Position numbers and translations under genes: made by a program. The notes beneath the pieces were generated by a model that worked only from the letters and a program-made list of their open reading frames with translations, did not search any database and was not told the DNA's origin. DNA of 64,000 bases from Atriophallophorus winterbourni (taxonomy: Eukaryota; Platyhelminthes; Trematoda; Plagiorchiida; Microphallidae), in the NCBI GenBank assembly GCA_013407085.1, contig JACCGJ010004933.1, forward strand, positions 96,596 to 160,595, read 5' to 3'. This document shows, in pieces, positions 1 through 13,300 of this stretch. Within the stretch, counting starts at the first letter, position 1, and each line of letters starts with the position of its first letter.

Positions 1-654
1 TGTAACCAAGCAGGTTCCATAAATAATTATTTGTACTCGTTGTTTGTAGCATATTACAACGTAAGTGTTTTGCGTTTAAACTACATGATTTCAGTGGTTT
101 GTGTCAACAAGTGCTTCGTGCATGCTCCGAGCCGCACTAGTTGTAAATACAGAAATGATTTTGGTTCAGTACGAATCATATTTCAGATGGTTAGAAAGCA
201 TTCAAAAAATAAACGTTGCTTCTTCATCACGAGATTTAAACTCCAATGTTTGTGCGTATTTGACTTACATGTAATGACATAATCTTTTATATCCTGGATG
301 AAGCAAATTGTTGTAAGTACACCATGTCATTAGATTCTAACTTGTGTACTTCATTTCAGCAGAACGAATACCAGTTGAATGACAGTCATTTCCATTTATA
401 AAAATTTCTAAAATTTTCATTTCTCTTTGTTTTGTCCAACCGGATATTAAATACGTTTATCTCATATTACAAAATTTAAAATCTTTAAAATCGTTCATGT
501 TGTCTTAAAAATACCAAAACTAACTTGCATTTTTTAGAAGTTGAAAATGGATTTCAGAATATATAAGCAGAGCATTAGTTTATTTTATGAATAATAGCTC
601 TTGGAAACTGTAGTTGTTTTGAGTTCACTGCCTAAATTATTTGCTTGGTATTAT

Positions 655-800
655 TAGTAACATGTACCCCTGCCTATCGTCGCAAGCGCTGTGGGAGTGT
701 TTGTTCCTCCTGAATTGGACTGTTTAGTCATTCGAAACGCTGTGGAACCTGAAAAAATCATGCGATTGTGATGTAATCCATGATCGATGTCGACCAACCG
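655..800 (+). mobile_element. RTE-like zinc-finger 3' fragment, left arm
   Basis: The + strand reads YRRKRCGSVCSS, a stop, then IGLFSHSKRC, the C-terminal zinc finger of the RTE family, decayed. Mirror at 51864-52009 (-). Confidence 0.65.
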
Positions 801-3800
801 TGAATTCCGATAATCGAGTGCTGAAACAAATGTTAATATTGAAAGCAAAACAGTTAATTACAAATCACGATTAGTTCCGGGATGTTGTCACACACAACAT
901 AGAATAGTTCCGAAAAACTTGCTTCATCTCGAAATCGCCATTAAACATAAGCACATTAAACATTTGTGAACAATGTACAGTTAACTCGACACAAAAATCC
1001 TGCTAACCTATATGGCGTTTCCTACCAACATAACCTTCAATTGGAATAGTTTTGTATCACAAACCAAATGAAATGCTACATCTGAATTAAAGCGCTGAGA
1101 CTGATGCGCCAGCATTCTGAATAGACTTTAATCGTTGGCCTAATTGTAACTTATTCAGACACGAAAGTTAGCAAGTACCCGCTGTTTGTTTAAATTTTCG
1201 TGTTGATGTACAAGAACCGATTTTAGTAGGGGAAAAATCATGTGTCGTGTGTATTAAATTCCTCCTCACATATGGCGGTCAACCAGGCATTTGACACGCA
1301 ATTTGTGAATAGAAATTACGACATTTTGAGACGATTAACATTCATTCGTGCTAAAATGGAAACATTTCTGAAAGATTGAGTTCGCCAAGTTGGTCTACCC
1401 TTATTTACCAGTAATGCCGGATTAAAAACTGATCTTTTCTGGTTAATAATAATGATGAATGTGCCGTATCAAACGCACTTTAACAACTGGTGTAAGCATG
1501 CCACTGAATTTAGCCTTCAACCCCAGGTAGCTATGAGATGGTAGCTATGATGCCGCGTAATATGTCCACCTTATAGAAAGGCAAGTTAATACATGATAAA
1601 CCTATCATACAGATTTGAGGAAAACTATTGTTCTCAATATTGCATGAGGACAATAGCGTTGTAAAGATGAACAGATATTTATCAAGAAAGATTGTTCATT
1701 TCTATCAAATGAAAAAAGCACATAAAGAACATAAAAACTCCTCACACGAAACGCTATTGATATTTTTAAAATTTCAAGAATGACATTTTCTATGTTCGGA
1801 ATGATGAATCTGTGTTATTATATGCATTGGGTCAACAGTAAAAAAGTAGATGAAAAATCTCAGTTTGACCTTTGTAGATGAGAGATTTGTTTAGCAATTT
1901 TCTTTATTCAAATATTGTTTTTTTTCTTCCTCTTCAATTTTCTCCTTAAATAAATTATGTAATTCTTAACGCATGTATATCAATTTCATTGCATGAACTA
2001 TGAAAGAGCTGATGATGTTTGAAATAAATATATCCAAACCGTTTTCGACAAGATTTACTAATCGCAATCAAAGTGAACTATATTTTGCTATAATCTTTCC
2101 GGGCGATAGTATTTTACAAATATAGAAGTCGTATCATCAAATTTTTAAAAGTGATATGAAATTCACCATATTTGTACTTGAATGACAATGTTTGATAGGG
2201 TTCGTACCGGGATGAGAGCAACATATTACACTGATATGAAAGTCGTTTTCCTTATAAAAATCTATTTTCAAGCAACTTCCTCTCCCATGAATTATTTTTC
2301 ACATTGTTTGGATTAGGTTGATGAGAATGAAGAATTATAACGTGCCTAACAGAGTGGACGTTAGAAAAAACGCTCGTTACCCTTGGGGCCAGTTAAACTT
2401 GTGTTTGTCTAAATGTCACTGCAGCTGTTTGTGTTTGTCTACTTCCAAATGGCACATTTCGCAAAAAGGAGGATGTGCAACTTTTCATTTTTTTGAATTT
2501 GTTATAAGAAAATAATATTGCACAAACAAGTGATGTTGTTTGATAGATGCATAATTTTATTTCAAATTAGTGTTTTATAATGTCTATTTTGATAGTTACA
2601 ACAACGACATATTCTTTTTAATTGCTCTCAGATTACATCAGGTTTTAATACAATGACCTGAATGCTCGCATATTCCACAAAGAAAATTATGATACGATTT
2701 GCTGATAAGAGCAAAAATTGATAGTGATGTGTTAATTTTGATTACTTTAAAGGCAATTACCTCGAATTGTGAGGCCTAAAATTTGTAATAGATGATTCTG
2801 TTGGGCTCCTGGATACAAATATTTTGTTCATGGTCTGATAGTTGAACTTGAGATTTTTAACTCGGTAGATTCGTATTTCGGTCATTAACTGCATTAAAAA
2901 TAGACTTACTTTCGCTGTGTGAAATTATCGTTTGATTAAAACATGTGTAATTGGTCGTAAATCGGTCAAACTGGACTTATGAAGATGATCTCTATTATCT
3001 TGATCAATACTTGCCGCAGATCTAATTAATCATTTTAAAAACTTGAGTATGGAGTTCTATGTAGTGATTTAAACAAAGAGAAACAGCGCCTTATTAAACT
3101 CTGAGCAATCTAATTTTTCGTCATTCTGGCCGTAGGATCTTGTGTGAATTCACGCTCTTGCGTTTCTTGTTGTTAGCTATGTGGTGTTAATGTTTCTATG
3201 GAATTTCTGTGAATATTCACAAAAAACGTTGTCATGATCCGTATTTACTTTTTTCACAGAAGATTTCTGCAATAAAATGCTTTAGACATTATAAGTGCGG
3301 CTAAAGTGCGCATTGAAATTAACCTTAAACTAATCATTATTTCCGAGGTTGTACAAACGAAAACTACGCTAGATTATTACAAAAATATTATGTATATGCA
3401 TATCTATATTACGTACTATATATACCGTTTGATTTACAAATCTCCGTCCCTAAAATTAAAACAATGCAACCGAATTGCCCACAAAAATAAAGTACATTTA
3501 AGAACATAAATGAGAAATGAGAAATAAAATACGGTAATCAGTGATTGGTAATCAATATCAACGAGGATAAATTGTTATTGTTATAGTGTTTTGTGTTTTA
3601 TTTTAGTCTCAGAGACAGATACTTATAAATTTTACGGTATATTATTTATATATAAATCTACGTTGGATTACTTTCAATCATTTAATAGGTTTATTCTCAA
3701 AATTGTTTCAACGCTGCGAATTTAAAAGAATGTCCATTTGTGAGAGTTTGCACAATCTTTCAATTGAAATCGTTTGATTTCTTTTGAACGCTTCGAACCA

Positions 3801-4119
3801 ATTCATCTCAATTTTTTTCTGTACAACCATCATATTGTCATTTCATCTAGTTCATCCTCGTTGAAAGCAAAGTTGTTAATTAAAATACCTATTTCATTTT
3901 TAAAACGAGCTTGTAAATATTTCTATTCAACTTGTGGAATTTCATTAGCACAAAATGTTTGTCGAGTAGATAACGTTGAAAGCTTTATTGAATGTTGTCG
4001 TCTGAAACCATTTTAGCGCCAACGCGCTTACTTAAGAACTGTTTAGAGTATTTAAACATGGAAAACCTCACTGTTGAAACGATTGTCTTAATGTCGCCAC
4101 TCATTGATCACAAGCTGAA
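801..4119. other. Noncoding left-arm outer region
   Basis: No gene seen. It is very close to its mirror at 48545-51863. Open stretches are short and AT-driven. The missing first Delta exon could lie here or farther up, but no signal peptide with a splice donor stood out. Confidence 0.6.
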
Positions 4120-4545
4120 ACATTGCCGTGCATGGATACTAAAAACTCAAACTCAGAAGATGGTTCAAATAACCACAAAGTTCCGGCTTTTAGGGGGTCG
4201 GACCAATAGACACCATCCATAAATGATCGTTACATACCAAAACCAGTATTAATTGTGGATACACTAATGCGCAGTGTTTGTGGAACAAACTACTGTGTTG
4301 GTCCCGGTTTACTGAAATCCATTAGTGGTTCGTTCTTACACACACACACCTCGATAACAAATTACCCAAACATATGTTGTTGATTCGTGTCACAGTTAAA
4401 ATTACTTTTGCTTCTCCTTTGAAGCACATGGACGCAAACATTTAAGTTCTATTTGTTTAACTTTTATACGTATAACCAATGGTATTGTACAGCCATTTGC
4501 TCTTGCACCATAAATCTTGAATCTTGAATCTTGAATCTTGAAACA
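4120..4545 (+). mobile_element. TTGAATC-tailed retroelement 3' end, left arm
   Basis: About 425 bp with a CACA run near 4339 and a tail of four TTGAATC-type units at 4516-4543. A diverged copy of the same 400 bp lies at 57955-58350, which shows that it is a dispersed repeat and not part of the palindrome only. Confidence 0.65.
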
Positions 4546-5244
4546 CCATGTAACTTGCCGTGAAAGATAAGAGAATGTTGGTTTTAAATGTTGCATAATC
4601 GAACATTGCGTAGCCAATATTGTATCTGGTGGGGGGAGCCGGAACTAATCACGCCATGTCATTCGAGGTCAAATCGCGTTCCCAGTTCTAACGTCAATTA
4701 AGTTGTTTCCACAGGCCTCGGGACAATTGATGCAACATTAATCACGTCATCTCACGCATTTCGCTTACTCTTATCGTTTGCGTCCCGATTTTATCACTGA
4801 GGTCAACCTGGCCAAAGATCATCGCGTCAACTCATGAATCCCAAGACACAAGCGAATGCCAACTGGTCAAAAGCGCTTATTATGCACAATACCACACAGG
4901 AATCACACTTCTTTCTAATATAGATAAATCAAGTAAATGCAACACTTTGTGAATCATGTTTATCCCGGTTGTGACTTCGATCTGATTTGCCAATCAATTT
5001 CGTGCCAACCAGTACGCATCCAACCTTCATCAGACCGGCCATAACGATTCGCATTTCGTTTGAAAGCGACTGACGTTGTCCATCTCATCATGCGTCCGAA
5101 AATGTTTTTGTTTGAAGCGTTCTACTGCTATCCTTCCGAAATCCGAATTATTAAGTGTTCGCGATTATCATCGTTGGTCTTTTCGGTACGTCCTGCTGTT
5201 GCGCTGTCTCGTAGTTTGATGTTCCGCGTCACTTTCGAAAACTG
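4546..5244. other. Noncoding stretch with no recognised feature
   Basis: Mirrored near 47420-48119. One 61-codon stretch (5060-5245) is not preserved as the same frame in the mirror. Confidence 0.5.
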
Positions 5245-6005
5245 AGGATTAGCACTTATTGATGATGCACTTGGCTCCTCCACAACATCATATGCTTGGT
5301 CATTTGCGACCTAGAATAAACGCGTCTACTAATAGAGAAAGAGGTAATGGCTTGCAGCTCAATAGATGTTTGCTTTGGAAAGGCGAGGTTTCTTAAGTTC
5401 ACGAGTGTTTTCCACATAAAGAGAAGAAAGCGCTCGTCGTATTTTTAACCTCCATCCCCGTTGTGGCTATATCACAAACATAGTAAACGCTTAAGTATTC
5501 ACCCTAGAGAGGAAACTCTGAAGCCGGAGTTATGATTCGCATTTTAAACATGTATTCAACTTTGTCCTGGCAACACCTGCGACGGCGTCTTTGTCAAAAT
5601 GTATCTGGTTGGCCATTCCTCTAGTCTGAATAGCGCTATGGAAAACACACTTGCTGCATGCGCAACAACTAGTCATGCATACTACTTTAACCTTGTCTGC
5701 ATCTCAGCGTCCCAATAGAGAGGAGACTCCATTCTAATTTTGCGGATGACAACATGTAGAGCAAGAGATATTGGTTACAATCTATGGTTCTACTAGCGTA
5801 CAGCTGATCGCCCAAGACAGCTTTCAAGTTTCGTCGGAATTATGCTGTCCACATTAAGCTGAGCAGCCCTCAGTCAATAAGGTGCCGTCTTACCAATATG
5901 CTATCTTCATTGGTTTCGTGTTGATTAGGCACCAATTTAAAAGCAGACTGTATCTTCCGCAACAGATAAACACAAGCTAACTCAAGGAAATCAGTTCTGA
6001 AATTA
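5245..6005. other. About 760 bp present only in the left arm
   Basis: Left 5240 and 6010 flank sequence whose mirror is contiguous near 47430 in the right arm. I see no element ends. One + frame contains NFADDNM near 5735, reminiscent of a polymerase box, but the context is too decayed to assign. Confidence 0.5.
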
Positions 6006-7327
6006 GCAACCTGGAACATTCTGTCCATATTTCCCGAAATTCGTGACGGAACAGCAGACTAGTAAGAAAATCAGCAATCATTAAAAAGAGGTGAATATGC
6101 TTGTCTTGCAAGAGAGGCGGTTGCTAAAAAGGAAAGGGTCTCTGATGAGCCTCGACGGCATAGAGATGGGGTTGCCGTGCACAACTTTCGATCAAATGTA
6201 GCACAACCAAATAGTAAGCGAGGTGAAATAATCTAAGCCCTTCATCTGAAGTGCAGCACCGGTACGATTGGGTTGATAAAGGATTTTACACCAACCTTCC
6301 GGCAAACCCTATTCGAAAGGACGCCTTTTAATAAAGTTACACAACAGTCCTATAAATCCTGTTGCGGAGAAAACTGTGTGGCGTTATATGATGAATTTAG
6401 TCGCGTAGGTGGTGCAGATCATGAGTTTTGACAAACCGTCTAGACAAGTCCGATGCAAGTAGAACGAACGAAAATTGACACAACCTTTACTAACTATCCA
6501 TGTAGTTCAACATTTTTATAATAAAAACCTTTCGTAAACGAACCACAAAATTCTCTTGAAAAAATCCTCGTTCAATTCATGAGCATTCGGTTAATATTAT
6601 TCTCGTTGGGCTCGCGAATTTCAGAGTATTGGTGTAAAAAACGAAACTTCTCCGGACCAGATTTCACGCACCAATTTCATTAGTCCGCTTGAGAATTAAT
6701 ATCAAGCCGATTGCCACGCGATACAAAACTGGCTTTGGACTGAAATCAGTCAAAGGTATACAAAAAGTTGACTATATTTGTAACTTTATGGCATGTATGA
6801 TGACATCAAAAGAGCCATTGGCACATTTGAGCATAAAAAGCTCCGATTAGGTCATTATCTTTAATCAGATTGTAGACTAAATGTAGTCAATAGAGAGATG
6901 GATCAAGCACTTCCTTTTTTCTATACTTCAATACAATGACGATTTCTCGCTTGAAACTTGAAACTTGAGCGGCTACCCACCAGAGACTCCTATTCTTGGT
7001 GAACTCGATGGAACGATAGACCCCAAAGCCAGATATAAGGCTTTGGTGACCACGGAGTCTTGCCGAATCTAACCAAACACTGTATAACAATCGTTATATA
7101 GCCAATCATTGAATTGTTTCTCCAGTGTTAGCAGAAGGAGTTACTCCCACGAAAGATGCGAGGTACCAAATACATCCTGCTCTTCAAGGATGACGGTCAT
7201 TGAAACTACTTTAACAATTGCAGAATAATTTCTCTTTTAAATTACGTCAGCCAATTGATTGTCAACGTTTCACAGACGCGGATAAAATTATTAGCCGATA
7301 GAGTTTCACTTCAACAATTAGTGGGGC
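6006..7327. other. Noncoding stretch, transposon debris likely
   Basis: Mirrored at about 45160-47400 around the right-arm RTE. No gene or element ends recognised. Arm divergence is visibly higher here than at 2-4 kb. Confidence 0.5.
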
Positions 7328-7340
7328 TTTCACAAGGAAA
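7328..7340 (+). repeat. Target-site duplication of left RTE, first copy
   Basis: TTTCACAAGGAAA, repeated at 8554-8566. The empty right arm holds a single related sequence. Confidence 0.85.
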
Positions 7341-8553
7341 CTCACTCACTCACTCACTCAGTCCTCTCCGTGCCGGGTGGCACATGATGCGAAGACAACT
7401 TCACGCCAGTGGTTTCGGTCTGCCGCTGCTTCCGTTGCCGTCTGCACCGTGAATCCTTGTGCATGTAGTTCGCGTTCCAACGTTCTGCGCCAAGTTTCCT
7501 TGGACCGTCCCCTTTTTCGTTTACATTGCGGAAGCCAGTGAATGGCTACCTTCGTATGCGAACTGGGATCCATCCTGCAGACATGACCGAACCATCTCCA
7601 CCGTCGTCTTTTGACTACGGTAGATACCACCTCCAGACCAGTTTTTCGCAGGAGCTCTTCATTCGAAATGGTGTGTGGCCAAAAAACCCGTAGAATCCTT
7701 CTCAAGCACTTAGTTTGAAACACGTTCATTCTGCGCTCAATGGCAGCGGTCGTCTTCCAGCATTCCGATGCATACAGCAACACACTCAGAACGTTGCTCT
7801 TGAAGAGTCTGATCTTCGTGTTAATGCTGAGAGCGGAGGATTTCTAAATGGAATTCAGCATGCAGAATGCTTGGTTCGCATTCCCGATCCTTCTCCTGAA
7901 CCTCATCTTCACAGTCACCATTTACAGTCAGTTTGCTCCCAAGGTAGACTGTATCTGTAACCTCACTGAGCGGTTGACCGTCCATGAACAATGCTGGTTG
8001 CTCCGGAACATTCTTCCGCATTACCTCCGATTTGCCAGCGTTAATTTCTAAACCCACCGTCTTGCCAATTTCGGATAGTCGATGGCTCTTGCTCTGGATG
8101 TCACTGATCTTGCACGCCAATATGGCAACATCATCCGCATAGTCCAGGTCTTCTAGCGGCCCCACTGGGGTCCATGGAATGCCATGCTGCCCTGCCATCG
8201 GTCACCTGTCTCATAATGCAGTCTATTGTTAGGGAGAAGAGTATCGGCGAGAGGATTCATCCTTGCCTCACTCCCGTACGAACCTCAAACTTCTCAATGA
8301 GCGTTCCATTGTGAGCGACTTGGCATTCAAATTTCTCATAAAAGGCTTTTATGAGATTTACTAACTTTGATGGTATACCATAATGACGAGGATTTTCCAT
8401 AACACTGGTCGGTGAACGCTATCGAAGGCCTTCTGGAAGTCGATGTAGGCCACACATAGCTCTGCATTCCATTCATGTGTCTGCTCCAAGATCTGACGGA
8501 GGACAAAGATTTGGTCAATGCAAGATTTCTCTTTCCTGAACCCGGCTTGCTCT
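7341..8553 (-). mobile_element. RTE-like non-LTR retrotransposon, left arm only
   Basis: A 5'-truncated copy on -. In order from 8553 down: IDFQKAFDSVHR, a frameshift, LDYADDVAIL (reverse transcriptase catalytic box), VYLGSKL, LLYASECW, CLRRILRV, RRRWRWFGHV, and KRKRGRSKETW at the C-terminus. It ends in a (GAGT)n tail at 7341-7360. A 13-bp target duplication flanks it (7328-7340 and 8554-8566). The right arm has the empty site near 45150-45170. Frameshifts make it inactive. Confidence 0.9.
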
Positions 8554-8566
8554 TTTCACAAGGAAA
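8554..8566 (+). repeat. Target-site duplication of left RTE, second copy
   Basis: Identical 13-bp repeat of 7328-7340. Confidence 0.85.
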
Positions 8567-10046
8567 GATCAATTATTTTTCAAGTGATTCTCAGTTTTCA
8601 GTCGTTGAATATGGTGGAGTTTTTGTTGAGCTTAGCTGTGAAAAATTTTTCAAATTGAATTGCGCAAAAAAGATAAGGTTTGTGACTAAGACTGGCATCG
8701 ATCATCGGCATAAAAGTATACCGGTAAATCTAGTTTGGCGAAGCTTCAATTTTGATCTTGTACAAAGATCAAATGCATCGTTGTTATTAAGTCATTTTGA
8801 AATGAACGATTAGTCGCTGGCCTGGGGAGTTAACAATCAAATTCAAGTTTATTAAAGTGCGCTGAGCTAAGAATTCAAGTATTTATATTTAAAAACCGAA
8901 CGCCATGTAACACCACTGAATTACGTTATAAATGAATATGTGAAAATTAATAGTATATTACGAATATATCACGAATGTTCTATTGCACATATGTCCGAGT
9001 TCGCTTTGCATGTCACCTTGCGCGGAGAGTCGACCAGATGTTGTTGTAGGTAAATTCCAGAAAAATAGAGCACACATTGAAAATATTGAGCTGTCAATCA
9101 CTACGTAACCTTGGGATGTACAGGGATTGCGTATATCTGTGTTATTTTCTCGCGACACAAAAAATATCAACTCACGAATTCTAGCATCAGGAATAATTTG
9201 GCTACTGTAGTAGTAAACATAACTGCTTCACCTGGATGGTTCTATCAGCTAATTTTATAATTGCCATCTTTCCGGCACTCATTGATTATCCGTCTCGTTT
9301 AAGTTCAAGGAACATGGAAAAGGTTAAGGGGAACTCAATGTAGTTAAAGTTAGAAATTACCAATAAAATTGAATCGATTCCAAATCCAACAAGACTAAAT
9401 GTGGTTTGCACGAGAAAATTCCGATTTTCGTGTTAAAAAGAAGAGCGATACGACTTTATCTCTTTGATTTTCACGAAATACAAATGATGAATCGAAACAA
9501 AAAATAGTTTTAAATTATTCGTGACACATTTACCGGGTTGAAAATCATAGTTTGAAGCCACTTTAATCATCTTGGTGCGGCAACCATTCAACGAAAGATC
9601 CACACGTTTTACCTGAATCAAAATGGAATTGACTGGTTTTGCGGTCATCAGGTAGATACAGTATGATTTGTTTCAATTTGTACTTTAGTTACTTAATTTA
9701 TACTGCGATGCCACTGTCAATCAGATTAGTGCAAATATGACTTGGATGCAACTGACTAGTTTTGTCTTTTTCGCATTCCCTGCACCTCGAAGAATTTTCA
9801 CTCTAATTTATTAGTTTAACATCCTGTTTACTTAAAATTAGCAGTAATCAATTTCTCAAATTATTTGAACATAATTGGAGACAGGACGTTTTGGCACGGT
9901 AACAACAGTATGGAATAGAACATTATCGTTCAACAATGTGGTATTTTGAATTTTTTCAAATGTGAATCTTATATTCATAACTAATAACTGTTGAGCAGAT
10001 TGATACAAGGAAATATAATCGCAAATGTTATTTTCATACCGCACAG
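8567..10046. other. Noncoding region upstream of first found Delta exon
   Basis: It holds about 350 bp not in the right arm, part of it near 8815-8935. A remnant of the SINE-like hammerhead motif lies at 9615-9665 (-), with CTGATGA kept and the stems gone. Confidence 0.5.
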
Positions 10047-10361
10047 GAAGCCAAATTTCGAGGTAAGCTTGAGCTGCGCTTCGACATGTTCTCCACATTG
10101 AACCAGACAATCAATATCACACAAGAAAAATCAGAAAATTTTGCTATGTACATATGTCTAGCTCAGCGCGCTCACGGCAGCAGATCTCCTTATTTTCTGG
10201 GAGAAAATCATAAATGGACCCAAAGATACCAATATAGCCACGCAAAATTCGAGAACAGCCTTGACGTCCTACCGCATCTCTGTCAACGAAAAGAGGATTA
10301 TTTGTACATGCGATTGAACAGTGTTCAACCCTTTCGCGTCAAACTCGAAATTATCCCAAAC
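10047..10361 (+). CDS. delta: Delta left copy, MNNL-like exon
   Basis: Acceptor CAG ends at 10046 and the donor GTAAGC begins at 10362. The exon has 105 codons and both flanking introns are phase 0. The start GKLELRF resembles the opening strand of the Notch-ligand N-terminal (MNNL/C2-like) domain. Two cysteines are visible (CLAQR, HLCQR). The upstream reading frame stays open, so the exon start depends on the acceptor. About eight residues differ from the right copy. Confidence 0.75.
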
Positions 10362-13300
10362 GTAAGCACTAGTGTTTACTGGCTTCACAGTATTTTGTTA
10401 TATTGTGTAATAAACAGTTGCTTCGCATAAACAGTGACTAAAATATCGTCAACCAGGAGAAGCGCAAGACTTCACAATTAAGTGTTCAGCATTTTGGTCT
10501 TAAACATCATGCCTCAAGCATAACAAAAACTAAGCGACTGTTTCCATAAATGGAGGAACAATAAATTCACTCGGAACTTTTCTAGCCAAATATTGTTTTC
10601 AATAACATTTAAAGTGCTCACAACAGTTTGAAACTTAAATTCATTTCACTAATATTTTTTAGTTTATCCAAAGCGCACTGCGCAACTTTATACCCATTGC
10701 AATATCGAAAAAATGTCGGTTTTATTATTTCGAGTTAGTTGCAAACACAAACATTGTGAGCATTGGTGAAAAGTAAAGTTTCCCCCACACATGTATTTCG
10801 ATCTCCGTCATCATCCTGGGAAACTCTCTGAATCACATCGAAGTTGTATTCAAACATTACGCATAAGAATTGTTTCTTTTAATTTAAATTTATTATCATA
10901 ACCATTCAATGCAGTTTTAACTCATCTGCAGTTCAGCAAGCTGTATGTTTGTAATAACATCAGGCTGTAATATGAATATCATTTTTTCCAGAACGGGATT
11001 TCGCTGATATTAAATCTACAAAACATGAGTGAAAACTACCGTAAGTGGAAGTTCGTTTTTTTATAGTTTTTCCGTTGTGCTCGTTGCTTTACAGAATGAG
11101 AACGCTCGCCATTTACTGTTGAGACACAATCGTCAGATGCAAGATCATTCGTAACATCAGCAAATCGTGAAAATTCCTTATTCCGCTAGATTAGCGCAAG
11201 CAGCTTGTGATATCGAAACCCATCAGTAAAAGCAAAAAGGATAGAAAAATTTAGAAATCTGATAAAACTAAAATATTATGTATTTTCAAGTAAGAAATTA
11301 GACTGATATAAAGACTAAACTAACTATAATGGTAGATCCCAGGAACATCGATTTGATAAACTAAGTATTTTGAAAATCTAGTGTTCAATTTTGGGATCAG
11401 GTCAGTTAAACTTAAGCAGTACTAATATGAATAGCAGTAGCCTCCAATTAGAAATTGGTTTATCTTTTCTATGTTTGAAATTTAAAACACTTGCGAAGCA
11501 GTCGCATATAGTGTGCAAATAAAGTTGCGTTTTTTGTTATTCATATTTTCATTATATTCTCGAAATTGTTGAGGCGTCAAAGAAATATTGTTTTCTTATG
11601 TCAGTTATTTAGGTATCAGTTTGACGGAAGGCGAACAGTGGCATTAACACACTAGACTTGCGATACACTGATGAATTTGCTAAGCGACCAATAGTTTCGG
11701 AAGAAATTACATCTCGTTACCTATTCGTCTACTTTTTGAATCATAATTCACTCGGTGCAAACTTTTATAATATTACACGAATTTTTATTGCATTATTCGT
11801 TTCCAGAACACTTATATACTGTTTAATCTATGTTCTTATATTGTTTATACACTTAAATTTCAATTTTTATCATCCTATGGTTGTTGTTAAGCTTGTTGCT
11901 TTTGAGACCATTAAAAACCTTGAATTACCTTGAATTACCAGACGCGATTTACTTGAATTTGGACAATTTCCCAATGCTAACTCACGACAAGCTGAGCAAC
12001 GTTGAACGAGTTTACCTAGTCTGTTTTACATAATTATTTGATGTAAATGTCCTGCTTACATTGCTTTGCTCATACCAGCTTCAATTTTCCTAACGATTGC
12101 GAAATCGTAAACTTTCAATACAAACCAACTCCTTTTTAAATACTGCTCCTTTGAAAGTTGGGATTGTTATTTAGCTTTGAACAAGTTAAAATATCATCGC
12201 GCTAGCAGATCGATTGACATTTGATTATGTTCAATCATTTCACATGTGAATTAAGAGCAGAAGTTGTACTGTTAATTGCGGACAGTTACACAATTATCGT
12301 ATGCACTAACTTTATTTTCCTGCATTTTGCCCAGGATCATAAATTAGCAACAGTTATTGCATTTCCGGATAACAGCTATCACCTTTCGCGAAAGCTGGAC
12401 TACCGCAACTACGATCGAGCGTTGAAATAATTGATAATCTTCTGGTAGACAAATAGAAATCTTTCGTGAACCTTTTTCTAATAAACTTTAATATTTCTGA
12501 ACAATAAATAATAATAAAAAGGATCAACTTGCTGCATTTCAAAATTTCAGATTCCGGACTGATAGCTCGTTTCGTGCACACTATACAAGGAATGCCTCAA
12601 AACACTTGGTCCACTTTAGAGCTCGAGAATAAATTACCCGAAAAATCACGCGAGCGTCTAATCATGCGTTATAGATACGCTTGTCAAGAAAATCATTTCG
12701 GATCGGATTGTGGCCATTTTTGCCGTCCCCGAGACGATCTCCTGGGGCATTACACATGTCATCCGCGAACGGGTGCAATCGTGTGCATGGCTGGTTGGGG
12801 AGGACCTCGATGTACGGAAGGTAAGAAGGCCTTGCATTTAAGAGTATTCACACAATGTTTACGATAATATTCAAAAAAGTGTTGCTTATCCAAGCTTAAA
12901 TCCACATATTCTGTTAGTCAATGAAATAGTGTTCATACAAGACATGTTTATACCACAGTCGCAGGTTTGCTATATTTGAAAGCTAATTCGTGGAGTGTAA
13001 TTCCGGGGGATGTGAGCAACACATAACTTTGAAAGCTAATTGTTGTTTATCTTTGTAATGATATAATGAGATTGTGATCCGGAATACATTGCATTTTGTA
13101 CGTTGAATTTTCTAGTGTAAACCAATGAACGTCGAAAAAAGAGGCTAAACAGATTTTACGGTATGATACATAAGGTCCAAATAAAAGTCTATCATCGATA
13201 TCGATGGCTGCGTTACATAAAGGTATAGACGCGCGTTCCTTCCATTCAGAAGTTGCTCTGTCCGAAATACTGACATGTTTCTTCGGAAAAATGATGGTTT

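Noticed and set aside
654..848. 64-codon - strand open stretch
   Set aside because: It is the antisense of an RTE zinc-finger 3' end readable on the + strand.
7255..7452. 65-codon + open stretch over the ACTC repeat
   Set aside because: It crosses the RTE tail and its target duplication on the antisense strand.
10362..10430. Continuation of the MNNL exon to the stop at 10430
   Set aside because: The GTAAGC donor at 10362 gives a phase-0 join to the next conserved exon; the extra 22 codons would end the protein.
11658..11933. 91-codon open stretch
   Set aside because: Lies in the intron over a TTGAA-type retroelement tail. Composition is AT-driven and no domain is visible.
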